Positions 13,609-20,344 of a stretch of 22,780 nucleotides of DNA are shown here, one piece after another. Made by a program: the position numbers and the translations under genes. Source of the stretch: a virus; the IMG/VR virus record IMGVR_UViG_3300012147_000088, positions 1-22,780 of that record; one strand, written 5' to 3'. The number at the start of each line of letters is the position of its first letter. The first letter of the stretch is position 1. A model generated the notes under the pieces. The model was not told where the DNA came from, made no database searches, and saw only the letters and a program-made list of their open reading frames with translations.

Positions 13609-14709
13609 TCAGGGTGCGGTGACGACGGCCGAGCGGCTGAGGTCGACGTTAAAGATGAATCGGCGGACCTCTGTCGTGGTCTGCACGGCGGCGTTGACCC
13701 GGATAATCCCAGCTGCGATATCGGCGGCTGTGATAGGAGGAAGAGTCACGAGAATCTGACCTGGGACGATCTTGCCGAGCGCCTGCGCCCTCTCTAGGAG
13801 ATTCGAGATCACACCCGAGGTGAGCGCCTGCCCCTCGATGTCCACGCCGATGAGGTCACCGCGAGCGGCGGCCTGGGTATCCTGGTCAATCAACGCCTCC
13901 TGGGAGCGCGCCTTGATCCAGTCAGCGTTGAGCAATTCCAGGATCGGGCGTCCGATCGTCGTCGTGGCGGGGTGGACGAACGTGGGAACGCCACCGTAGC
14001 GAAGCGCTGTGTTCACGTTGTTAGCGACGGCGGTCGCGCGCTGCGAATCCGTGAGCCCTGTGACGAGCCCCGGCACGTTGGCCGCCCCTCGGAACCCGAA
14101 CGATCTGGCATCCGGGTCGAGCGCGAGCCGAGCGGCGGGGTGGATGATCTCGATGCCCGCGGTGAGCGGTGCGTCGTGATAGTAGAGAGTCAGGCCCTCG
14201 ACCAGCTCAACGCCTGCGAGCGGCCCGCCGCCGAGGGGAACGGACAACAGCTGCGCCTCGGAGGACACCATCGAGGTCTGGCGGCCGTCCGCACGGGCTG
14301 CGTTCGCGAGCGCGACGCGAGCCGGGGCGGTGGCGGTGACTGCCCCGCCCACTGCGATCCAGTACACGAGCCCGCCATTGGGCGCGGCTTTCATCGCGTT
14401 GTACTCTGAGATCAGGTTCGCACCCGAGGCGTCCGCCGTGACGACGCGCAGGCGCTCGGGAGAGGGGTTCTGAGCGAATGCCCGTGTCAACACGCTCGCA
14501 GTGTTCGCGTCGATGAAATTCGACGTAAGCGCCGCTGCCACGCCCTCGGCGCTCACGAAATCGAGGAAAAGCTCATCATCCAGCCAATCGCCGCCGAACC
14601 CAACGGGCTCGGGGATGAACCAAGCCACGCCGCCGAACCCGGCCGTGGGCGTGGGGGGCGGTGCCAGGGTGACATTGACCAGGACAGTGGGATTATGCGT
14701 AGCAGCCAT
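13609..14709 (-). CDS. Tail sheath protein (DUF3383-like)
   Basis: 366 aa, ATG at 14709 with GAGG 8 nt upstream. The N-terminal part (NPTVLVNVTLAPPPTPTAGF, then GGVAWFIPEP) has the beta strand used for the inter-subunit mesh. The middle includes FLDFVSAEGVAAALTSNFID and a Gly/Ala-rich domain (SNLLERAQALGKIVPGQILV near 310-330). The C-terminus (TEVRRFIFNVDLSRSAVV) is the closing strand of the sheath fold. Compared with sheath proteins of about 400-500 aa it is compact, in line with the DUF3383 group. The adjacent tube and terminator genes support the call; the tail is therefore contractile. Confidence 0.83.
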   Translation of the reverse strand: MAATHNPTVLVNVTLAPPPTPTAGFGGVAWFIPEPVGFGGDWLDDELFLDFVSAEGVAAALTSNFIDANTASVLTRAFAQNPSPERLRVVTADASGANLISEYNAMKAAPNGGLVYWIAVGGAVTATAPARVALANAARADGRQTSMVSSEAQLLSVPLGGGPLAGVELVEGLTLYYHDAPLTAGIEIIHPAARLALDPDARSFGFRGAANVPGLVTGLTDSQRATAVANNVNTALRYGGVPTFVHPATTTIGRPILELLNADWIKARSQEALIDQDTQAAARGDLIGVDIEGQALTSGVISNLLERAQALGKIVPGQILVTLPPITAADIAAGIIRVNAAVQTTTEVRRFIFNVDLSRSAVVTAP

Positions 14710-14718
14710 GTATTAGCC

Positions 14719-15210
14719 TCACGGTGTGGGGGGTAGCATCGGATCGTTATTGTATAGCACCTGCACGCGCGGCGTGGGCGCGGGCGCCCCGACGATCGAG
14801 CGATACTGCGCGGTGAACGTGCGCTGGTACCTCTCCTCGATCTCCGACTCAACCGGGCCTGACACGTCGAGCGTATCCCCGAGCGGAACGAACGAGAACG
14901 GCCCGTACGCCGTCGCCTCCTCGTGGCGAGCTGCCAGGATCTCTAACCAGTCGTCTGTGCCGGGACCGTAGCCGATCACGGACAGCTCGGCGGTGCGTGC
15001 GGAGTCGAACACGCGCCCAGCGGGCGTCGTGCGCCGATGCACGGTGCCGGTCGACCGGCCGACGACTAGGACGTCCACCACGAGACAGGGAGCGGGGCCG
15101 AACACGTCGGGGCGCCCGCGGCCCGCGGGGTAGATCTCGTCGTCCGTGATCCCGAGCGCGTCCCTGGCCCAATCTCGGAACGCCTGGATCATAGTCTCGC
15201 GTATAGACAT
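14719..15210 (-). CDS. Tail terminator / neck protein (LIC_12616-type)
   Basis: 163 aa, ATG at 15210 with GAGG 6 nt upstream. The strong pattern is AELSVIGYGPGTDDWLEILA near residues 73-92, seen in phage neck terminator-like proteins of this family. An N-terminal helix (RETMIQAFRDWARDALGI), a strand set (PCLVVDVLVVGRST) and the C-terminal YQRTFTAQYRSIV strand agree with the terminator fold. Such rings cap the finished tail and bind the head connector. It lies immediately before sheath and tube, the usual order. Confidence 0.75.
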   Translation of the reverse strand: MSIRETMIQAFRDWARDALGITDDEIYPAGRGRPDVFGPAPCLVVDVLVVGRSTGTVHRRTTPAGRVFDSARTAELSVIGYGPGTDDWLEILAARHEEATAYGPFSFVPLGDTLDVSGPVESEIEERYQRTFTAQYRSIVGAPAPTPRVQVLYNNDPMLPPTP

Positions 15211-15223
15211 AGTCGCCTCTGTG

Positions 15224-15610
15224 TCACGGGGTGGGTAGCGTGGGAACCGAGGCTGCGTCTAGGCGTCGCACACGATACGCGAAATGCGGGATCACGCGCC
15301 GGTACGTTTGCTTGTCTCGCACCTCGTAGAACACGCCCGCGATCTCTAGGATCGCCCCCCACGTGCGCGTGTCCTCGTCCGGGGAGGCGATGTCGAAATC
15401 ACACAACACGCGACGTTGATCGCCCGTGCGCTCGCCCTCGGGTAGAGTCGCGAGCACCCGCCCCGGCACGGGGTTAACCACGGCGACGAGCGCCTGCGAC
15501 GGGAGTCGGATTACGGTCCTGCGACCGTCCGCCCCGCGCGTGGCGCTCGTCTGCGTCGCCCAGACGAGGATTGGTTCCATACCTACAAATAGGGAGCCCA
15601 TTGCCTGCAT
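15224..15610 (-). CDS. Head-tail stopper-like neck protein
   Basis: 128 aa, ATG at 15610 with GAGG 7 nt upstream. A mainly beta protein: GRRTVIRLPSQALVAVVNPV, then RRVLCDFDIAS, TWGAILEIAGVFYEVRDKQT, and a C-terminal HFAYRVRRLD. The GVFYEV...-strand pattern is common in small stopper or adaptor proteins closing the neck after packaging. It sits between the basic-tailed neck protein and the tail terminator, where a stopper is expected. No exact family is recognised. Confidence 0.6.
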   Translation of the reverse strand: MQAMGSLFVGMEPILVWATQTSATRGADGRRTVIRLPSQALVAVVNPVPGRVLATLPEGERTGDQRRVLCDFDIASPDEDTRTWGAILEIAGVFYEVRDKQTYRRVIPHFAYRVRRLDAASVPTLPTP

Positions 15611-15619
15611 AGTGCGACC

Positions 15620-16381
15620 TCACACAGATAGGTACGGCGCCGTGCGGTGCGTTTTGCGCCCGACCGCTTTGAAACGCGTGCGCGTCGATTTCTTCGAAGA
15701 CGACTTCTTAGGAGCCATCATCGCATTCGCGTCGTCCTGCGCATAGCGCCCGTTTTTACGAATGAAAGCTTTGAGCCCGGCTGCGTTTCGGGATTTGTTC
15801 GCGCGCACCTTCGCCACCGCGCGGCTGCGCCGCTTGCGCGTGCTCCGAGCGGTCGGAGAGCGCACGGCGCCCTCCCCCGCTCTCGACCTACGCGCCGATT
15901 TCTGCTTAGCCTCGACGAACAGGCCTCTTCGCATATCTCCGTGCTCAACCAACGGATGATCGAAGCCTTTTAACAGAATGGTGAGTCGGGCGTTTCGCGG
16001 CGTGATTATGTTCGCGTCGATCGGGTGCGCGATCTCGTCGTAGAGCACCTGCGCAGCTGCTAGCAGCGCATCCGATACCGAGGGCTCACCTTTGCGCACG
16101 CCCCGGTTCAGCTCCCACATAAAAGCGGCCGCCATCGACTCTACGTTCTCATCGAACGCGGGGAGGAGGAACGGCCGCTTTGGCACGCCCCCGACTCCGA
16201 ACTCGTTCCAAACCGCTTTCTGTGCGTTCGTCGGGCCGCTGCTACCTGCGCCGCGGATGCCTACGACCACGAAATCCTCGCGCATGGCGTTGCGGATCAG
16301 CTCCTCGACGTCGTGCCAGCCGTTATCCAGCTCATGTATCTCGCAATCAGCGATCACTCGCACGCGTTTGGTTCTACCCAT
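15620..16381 (-). CDS. Neck/virion morphogenesis protein with basic C-terminal tail
   Basis: 253 aa. I choose the ATG at 16381, overlapping the previous stop as ATGA; an in-frame GTG at 16390 has no ribosome site. The conserved part is KAVWNEFGVGGVPKRPFLLP at about 56-75, then AFDENVESMAAAFMWEL: an NEFG...P.RPFL motif is typical of HK97 gp10-like/virion morphogenesis proteins. From about residue 165 the protein turns into a long Lys/Arg-rich tail (QKSARRSRAGEG; TRKRRSRAVAKVRANKS; KKSSSKKSTRTRFK), suggesting contact with DNA or an acidic partner in the portal-neck channel. That tail is longer and more basic than I would expect for the family. Confidence 0.65.
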   Translation of the reverse strand: MGRTKRVRVIADCEIHELDNGWHDVEELIRNAMREDFVVVGIRGAGSSGPTNAQKAVWNEFGVGGVPKRPFLLPAFDENVESMAAAFMWELNRGVRKGEPSVSDALLAAAQVLYDEIAHPIDANIITPRNARLTILLKGFDHPLVEHGDMRRGLFVEAKQKSARRSRAGEGAVRSPTARSTRKRRSRAVAKVRANKSRNAAGLKAFIRKNGRYAQDDANAMMAPKKSSSKKSTRTRFKAVGRKTHRTAPYLSV

Positions 16382-16755
16382 CACGGACACCCGAAAGAGA
16401 AACCGGTGGTCAGGGGCTTTGTACCTACGCGTGTGTTTCTGATTTCGAGATAGCGGCGACCGTATGCGGTGAGCGCGTAATCGTGGTTGCCGGGGAGGAA
16501 CGCGGGTTGAGCGTAGTTTCTACTCACCTCGCCCGCTCGCTCGCCTGTGACCGGACCAGCTGCGCCGGACGCGCCCATCGTGCTCAGCGTGGCGATGTGC
16601 GCAGCTAGGAATGCGAGCGCCTGGGAGTACGCGCACCCGAAAACGCTGGCGGACACAAAGCAGGTCGCGAGCGCGATGAACGCCTCTAGTTGCGTGTCGT
16701 CGTACGCGACGGCGAGCGCGGGCGCGATGAGTTTCAGCGTGTCAAGCACGGGCAT
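16381..16755 (-). CDS. DUF4054-type head-tail connector
   Basis: 124 aa, ATG at 16755 with GAGG 6 nt upstream. It is an all-helical protein: LDTLKLIAPALAVAYDDTQL, EAFIALATCFVSASVFG, AYSQALAFLAAHIATL, followed by a Gly/Ala linker (GASGAAGPVTGERAGE) and SRNYAQPAF. The laAHi.tL helix plus the GPVtGE..GevSrnY segment matches DUF4054 family connectors that dock onto the portal. It follows the capsid region and precedes the other neck genes. Confidence 0.75.
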   Translation of the reverse strand: MPVLDTLKLIAPALAVAYDDTQLEAFIALATCFVSASVFGCAYSQALAFLAAHIATLSTMGASGAAGPVTGERAGEVSRNYAQPAFLPGNHDYALTAYGRRYLEIRNTRVGTKPLTTGFSFGCP

Positions 16756-16779
16756 CTTACACCTCGATTGTTCTGATAT

Positions 16780-16849
16780 GGCGCCCGCCGGTTTGATCCG
16801 ATGTGCGGCGCGCGCGCAGTCTGTATGCGCGCGCCCACACGCGGGCGCC
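16780..16849. repeat. Nested GC-rich inverted repeats in the intergenic gap
   Basis: The 103-nt gap between the 121-aa gene and the DUF4054 gene (16756-16858) holds two nested stems. The outer arms are GGCGCCCGC (16780-16788) and GCGGGCGCC (16841-16849), 9 bp perfect. The inner arms are 16810-16818 and 16826-16834 (GCGCGCGCA with TGCGCGCGC), 9 bp around a 7-nt loop. No U-tract follows on the minus strand, so it is not a standard intrinsic terminator. It could attenuate or stabilise the late transcript just after the capsid gene. Confidence 0.5.
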
Positions 16850-16858
16850 CTGTGCGGG

Positions 16859-17224
16859 TCAGACGGGGCGGCTCACAGTGATCTGCGAGCTGGCCAACAT
16901 CCCGGCGACGGCCGGGTTGCGCTTGAGCACGGCCCACACGGCCTCTCGGACCTCTAGGCGGCCGACCTCGCCCCCGCGCAGCGTGGCGGGGAGGTAGAGA
17001 TCGCCGCCGACGACGACGCCGGGCGACTGGTACGCCTCCACCTGCTCGGAGATGAGTCGACCGTCCGTGACTCGGCTAGCCACGCGCTCGCGGTCCACCT
17101 CAGTCGCGAGACCGAATAGCACGGCCCCCGAGGTGCGATTCTCGATGACGAAGATCGAGCCCAGAGGCTCGCCGTCGTCGGCGGGCTCGTTTTGCATGTT
17201 CTGCGTGTTTTGCTTATTAGCCAT
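16859..17224 (-). CDS. Unknown protein downstream of major capsid gene
   Basis: 121 aa, ATG at 17224, two bases after the capsid stop, with only a weak GTGGGG ribosome site. The N-terminus is Asn/Gln-rich and polar (MANKQNTQNMQNEPADDGEP), then an Ile/Val-rich part (GSIFVIENRTSGAVLFGLAT), helical stretches, and YLPATLRGGEVGRLEVREAV with a C-terminal LKRNPAVAGMLASSQITVSR. No Cys, signal or TM. I do not recognise a family. Placement between capsid and connector genes suggests a capsid decoration, head-vertex or neck component, or a head-assembly factor. Confidence 0.65.
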   Translation of the reverse strand: MANKQNTQNMQNEPADDGEPLGSIFVIENRTSGAVLFGLATEVDRERVASRVTDGRLISEQVEAYQSPGVVVGGDLYLPATLRGGEVGRLEVREAVWAVLKRNPAVAGMLASSQITVSRPV

Positions 17225-17226
17225 GA

Positions 17227-18369
17227 TCAGCGCCCCACGAAGTGCAGGCGCGTATCAAGCGCCTCGTAGTTTTTAACCCCACCAAAGAGCAGGTACATCG
17301 GGATAGTGATCCCGAAGTTGTGCTCCTGGATTGGGAGCATGGTCAAACCGCGAGGCATGACAATGCGGAACGAGTCGGGGCGGTCGAAGACGATCACATC
17401 CGAACCACCCGGACCCGCGCCGTCCAGCTCGGGAGCGTACGCGATTTGAGTGATGAACATGTTGTCTTGAGCGAACGCTTGCAGGATGGTTTGGTCGGAC
17501 GATGAGCCGACCGCGCGCTTGCGTTGTGAGAGCCGCGTGTAGGGAGTCAGCGCCATGATCATGCGGGTAGGCCCGCCCGCGCCGCCGGTGCGCAGGTGCT
17601 GATCGGAGGCCGCGTTTTGGAGGTCTTCGAGGATTGCGTCTGCTGGCGTGGCCGAACCGTAGGCGACTGCACCCGTGCTGCGAGTCGTGAACGGTGAATT
17701 CACGACGCCCAGCAGCTGATCCACGTCGGAGCCCGACCAGATGAGCCGGTTCACGAACTCATCCGCGCCGCGCTGTGCCGCGAACTCAAGCTCACTCTTC
17801 ACACTAAAGGCGGCGAGGTCGAATGACATCTCCTCGAAGAAATTGTACCGAATCCCGCTGACCGCTGGGATGATTCGACCCGTCTCCGTGCTGAGCGAGA
17901 CGCCCGTAGCGGCGGGGATGTTGTCACCGTTGCCCCGGTAGAAACCCCATTCGGAGTTATGCTCAAGGCGGTTCTGAGTGAATGTTTTGTACCCCGGAGG
18001 AATCGAGCTATCCACACGGAACAGCTCTAGACCCGAGAGCATCTGGTAGCGGCGGCGTAGCAGCTCGCTCGACTGGTACTCAAGCTCGCGCGCCTGGAAC
18101 ATCCCGCCGTTCGAGATGAGAGAATCCTGCGCGCTCTTCTTAGCGGCGTCGCGCATGACGCCCTCATACATGCGCTCGATCGCGTCCGCGTTTGCAGTCG
18201 CGGCGCCGCCGTCGAGGCCGTGCCGTTTGTAGAACGCGACGTTCTGGTCGCGACGCGCCTTGGCCCATTCACGGGGCTGCGCCTTGTGGTCGCGATACAC
18301 GCGCAGGAAATTCGCCTTCGTGCGCGAATCGACCATAGTCTCGGCCGAATCTGAGATAAACTGAGCCAT
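17227..18369 (-). CDS. Major capsid protein (DUF2184/HK97-fold)
   Basis: 380 aa, ATG at 18369 with AGGAG 7 nt upstream. The N-terminal 90 residues are charged and helical (SRTKANFLRVYRDHKAQPRE; NADAIERMYEGVMRDAAKKS), possibly a delta/scaffold-like arm. The HK97-fold part contains YNFFEEMSFDLAAFSVKSEL and AAQRGADEFVNRLIWSGS near 175-215 (the E-loop and spine helix region), LTPYTRLSQRKRAVGSS, and the C-terminal DSFRIVMPRGLTMLPIQEHN with IPMYLLFGGVKNYEA, which is characteristic of DUF2184 capsids. It follows the cement gene and precedes the connectors. A cleavage site for the protease is not obvious by eye. Confidence 0.87.
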   Translation of the reverse strand: MAQFISDSAETMVDSRTKANFLRVYRDHKAQPREWAKARRDQNVAFYKRHGLDGGAATANADAIERMYEGVMRDAAKKSAQDSLISNGGMFQARELEYQSSELLRRRYQMLSGLELFRVDSSIPPGYKTFTQNRLEHNSEWGFYRGNGDNIPAATGVSLSTETGRIIPAVSGIRYNFFEEMSFDLAAFSVKSELEFAAQRGADEFVNRLIWSGSDVDQLLGVVNSPFTTRSTGAVAYGSATPADAILEDLQNAASDQHLRTGGAGGPTRMIMALTPYTRLSQRKRAVGSSSDQTILQAFAQDNMFITQIAYAPELDGAGPGGSDVIVFDRPDSFRIVMPRGLTMLPIQEHNFGITIPMYLLFGGVKNYEALDTRLHFVGR

Positions 18370-18383
18370 GTGCGAACTCCTAT

Positions 18384-19205
18384 TCAGCGGCCGAGGGCCA
18401 GCTCAATGATATTGGGGTTGAGCCACTGTGCAAACGGCTTGGGGATAGGGAGGCGCCCCGTACCGGCCGCATTGAACCACTGGCCGATCTCACCGGCTGC
18501 GGTGCCGACTAGGACGACTTGCCCGCGCTGGGCGTCCGAGCCGCCTGCGACGTAGACCGCGCCGCTGCGCAGAACCTCGACACGCTCACCGGCGCGTGCC
18601 GCCGGGATGGGGCCGGGAACGTAGGGGTAGCTCATCTCTTGGTCGAGGCCGAGCACGGTGCAGCCGACTAGCACGTCCTCGATGTCACCCGCGGGCTTGA
18701 CCGTGGTGGCGTAGACACCGTCGGCGCTCATGTACGTCGCCACGGCGAGGGGGTAGTCCGCGCCCTCATTGAGATTCGAGACCACCGTGATGACGGAGTT
18801 ACCCGGCGCGCCCTGGGCGACGACGGACAGTTGCGCTTGAACGGTGGGGCGCAGCGTGATGGTCACGGTGTCCGTCGCCGCGACGGCCGAACCGGCGCCC
18901 GCGAGCACGGGCTGCGCGTTGAACGCAGCGGCCGCGTCGCTCGCAGCCTCGGCCACGGTGGCCGTGCCGTCCGAGGTGAACGTGAACGTCTCGTTCAGGT
19001 ACAACCCATCCGAGAGGCGGTACGTGTACACGGCGTTACTGGCCACGGTCGCGAACTGCAACGTGATCGTGTTGAGCGCGCGCCCGATGTTGTGTGGGAG
19101 CGCGACGGTCTGAGTCTCGCCCAGATCTGCGATTTTACCGAGGCGCCCAGCGGGCATCGGCGTAACCGATCGCTGGCTGATCGAGTAAGGGCCAAAATTC
19201 GACAT
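18384..19205 (-). CDS. Structural cement/decoration protein
   Basis: 273 aa, ATG at 19205 with AGGAG 7 nt upstream. Opening ISQRSVTPMPAGRLGKIADL then a beta-rich insertion (TYRLSDGLYLNETFTFTSDG; TVTITLRPTVQAQLSVVAQG) and the C-terminal core LVGCTVLGLDQEMSYPYVPG, PIPAARAGERVEVLRSGAVY, VVLVGTAAGEIGQWFN, FAQWLNPNIIELAL. The GRLGKIADLG start and the AG..vevlr.G.vyV core match the structural cement proteins encoded next to DUF2184 capsids. The inserted central domain of about 110 residues makes it longer than the simple version of the family. Role: reinforces inter-capsomer contacts. Confidence 0.78.
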   Translation of the reverse strand: MSNFGPYSISQRSVTPMPAGRLGKIADLGETQTVALPHNIGRALNTITLQFATVASNAVYTYRLSDGLYLNETFTFTSDGTATVAEAASDAAAAFNAQPVLAGAGSAVAATDTVTITLRPTVQAQLSVVAQGAPGNSVITVVSNLNEGADYPLAVATYMSADGVYATTVKPAGDIEDVLVGCTVLGLDQEMSYPYVPGPIPAARAGERVEVLRSGAVYVAGGSDAQRGQVVLVGTAAGEIGQWFNAAGTGRLPIPKPFAQWLNPNIIELALGR

Positions 19206-19228
19206 GGGTATCTCCTATGAAGGCGGGG

Positions 19229-20344
19229 TCAGCGGGTGTGGCGGTTGAGCCAAGCGGTTTCGACGCTAATCTGATCCGGGGAGTCGACCACGGAGCTGCG
19301 GGCGACGCTACGCAAAGTGTTCGAGGCGCCCTTAGCCGCGTCGATCTTAGAGGCCGACGCGACGGCGCCGCGAAGGAACTCGGCGGTGGGGCGCTTGGGC
19401 ATTGCATCGCCTAAGAAGTGCTTCGCGACGGCGTAGACCGCCTGACTCGGGCGCACGGTCTTGATCCCGTGCTTAGACGCGATGACAGCGGCGCGCGCGA
19501 TGGTGTCGACGTCGAGGCGGACGGTGTGGGGGTTAGCATCGGCCGCCGGCTTCTTACCGTCCTCCTCCTCGTCCTCGGCGGGCAGATCCTCGTCCTCGTC
19601 CTCGGCGGGGGCCTCCTCCTCGGCGGCGGGCTCGGCGGGCTCCATGAGCGCGGTCAGCATGTCTCGGATCTCCGAGACCATGGCGTGCAGCTCAGCAACC
19701 TGCTCGTCGATCGTGGCATCCGCGGCCTCGACCTCTTCGCCCTCCTCCATGTCCGCGGCCTCTTCCTTGCCCTCTTCCATGTCCTTGGCCTTGCCCTTGC
19801 CCATGGAACCGTCCGCGACGCGTACTTTGCGCTTGCCTAGCATTTTGCCATCCGTTAGGAGTCGCACCGTCGACCCGCCACGAGCGGCCTCGACGATGGC
19901 GAGATGATTGTAGTAGCGTCTCGTCTGTACGAGAGCGGCGCCCTCGTAAAGATCCGACTCTTCGAGTGTGACGAGGTACCCGGGAGACAGCTCCACGGCG
20001 TCGCCCGCCTGTATCGTGTCGATAGCAACTTGATTCCAGACGCGCAGATGCACACAAAGCTCGTCGCCTCTCATAGCGGCGGCCACCACGCAGCCGTGAG
20101 TCAGCTCCTGTGCGGTGGCCGTTGTGACCATCCCATCGTCCGTCACGGGGTGTCCGACCGTAATCGGACACCCCACGAGGTCCGAGCAGCTATCTGCCAA
20201 TGTCTCCCGTGGGACATAGGCGATCGCGTCGATGCCCGGCACCCCCGAGTAATCCATGGGCCCGACGATGGCGGCTACCCCCCACACATCGAGGTACCCA
20301 AAATCGACGTGTATCCGCTTGCGTTCGAGAACAAACTCACTCAT
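19229..20344 (-). CDS. DUF2213 prohead protease fused to acidic scaffold-like region
   Basis: 371 aa, ATG at 20344 with GAGG 7 nt upstream and an 8-nt overlap with the portal stop. Residues 1-165 have the DUF2213 pattern: VWGVAAIVGPMDYSG, GCPITVGHPVTDDG (His65), AGDAVELSPGYLVTLEES (Ser120) and RYYNHLAIVEAARGG (His147). These Ser and His are positioned like the catalytic pair of HK97-type prohead proteases. Residues about 185-275 are highly acidic and Lys/Glu/Ala-rich with a predicted coiled coil (EQVAELHAMVSEIRDMLTAL) and EDEDEDLPAEDEEEDGKK. The C-terminus is basic and helical. Protease plus scaffold in one chain is known in such phages; the C-terminal part would be removed during maturation. 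Confidence 0.8.
   Translation of the reverse strand: MSEFVLERKRIHVDFGYLDVWGVAAIVGPMDYSGVPGIDAIAYVPRETLADSCSDLVGCPITVGHPVTDDGMVTTATAQELTHGCVVAAAMRGDELCVHLRVWNQVAIDTIQAGDAVELSPGYLVTLEESDLYEGAALVQTRRYYNHLAIVEAARGGSTVRLLTDGKMLGKRKVRVADGSMGKGKAKDMEEGKEEAADMEEGEEVEAADATIDEQVAELHAMVSEIRDMLTALMEPAEPAAEEEAPAEDEDEDLPAEDEEEDGKKPAADANPHTVRLDVDTIARAAVIASKHGIKTVRPSQAVYAVAKHFLGDAMPKRPTAEFLRGAVASASKIDAAKGASNTLRSVARSSVVDSPDQISVETAWLNRHTR

Noticed and set aside
16810-16834. Intrinsic terminator after the 121-aa gene
   Set aside because: The stem is strong but no U-tract follows on the minus strand, and the genes downstream clearly belong to the same module.
19418-19907. Rightward frames of 140-148 aa opposite the protease gene
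   Set aside because: Their Leu/Gly and Ser runs are the reverse complement of the Glu/Asp-rich region of the DUF2213 protein.
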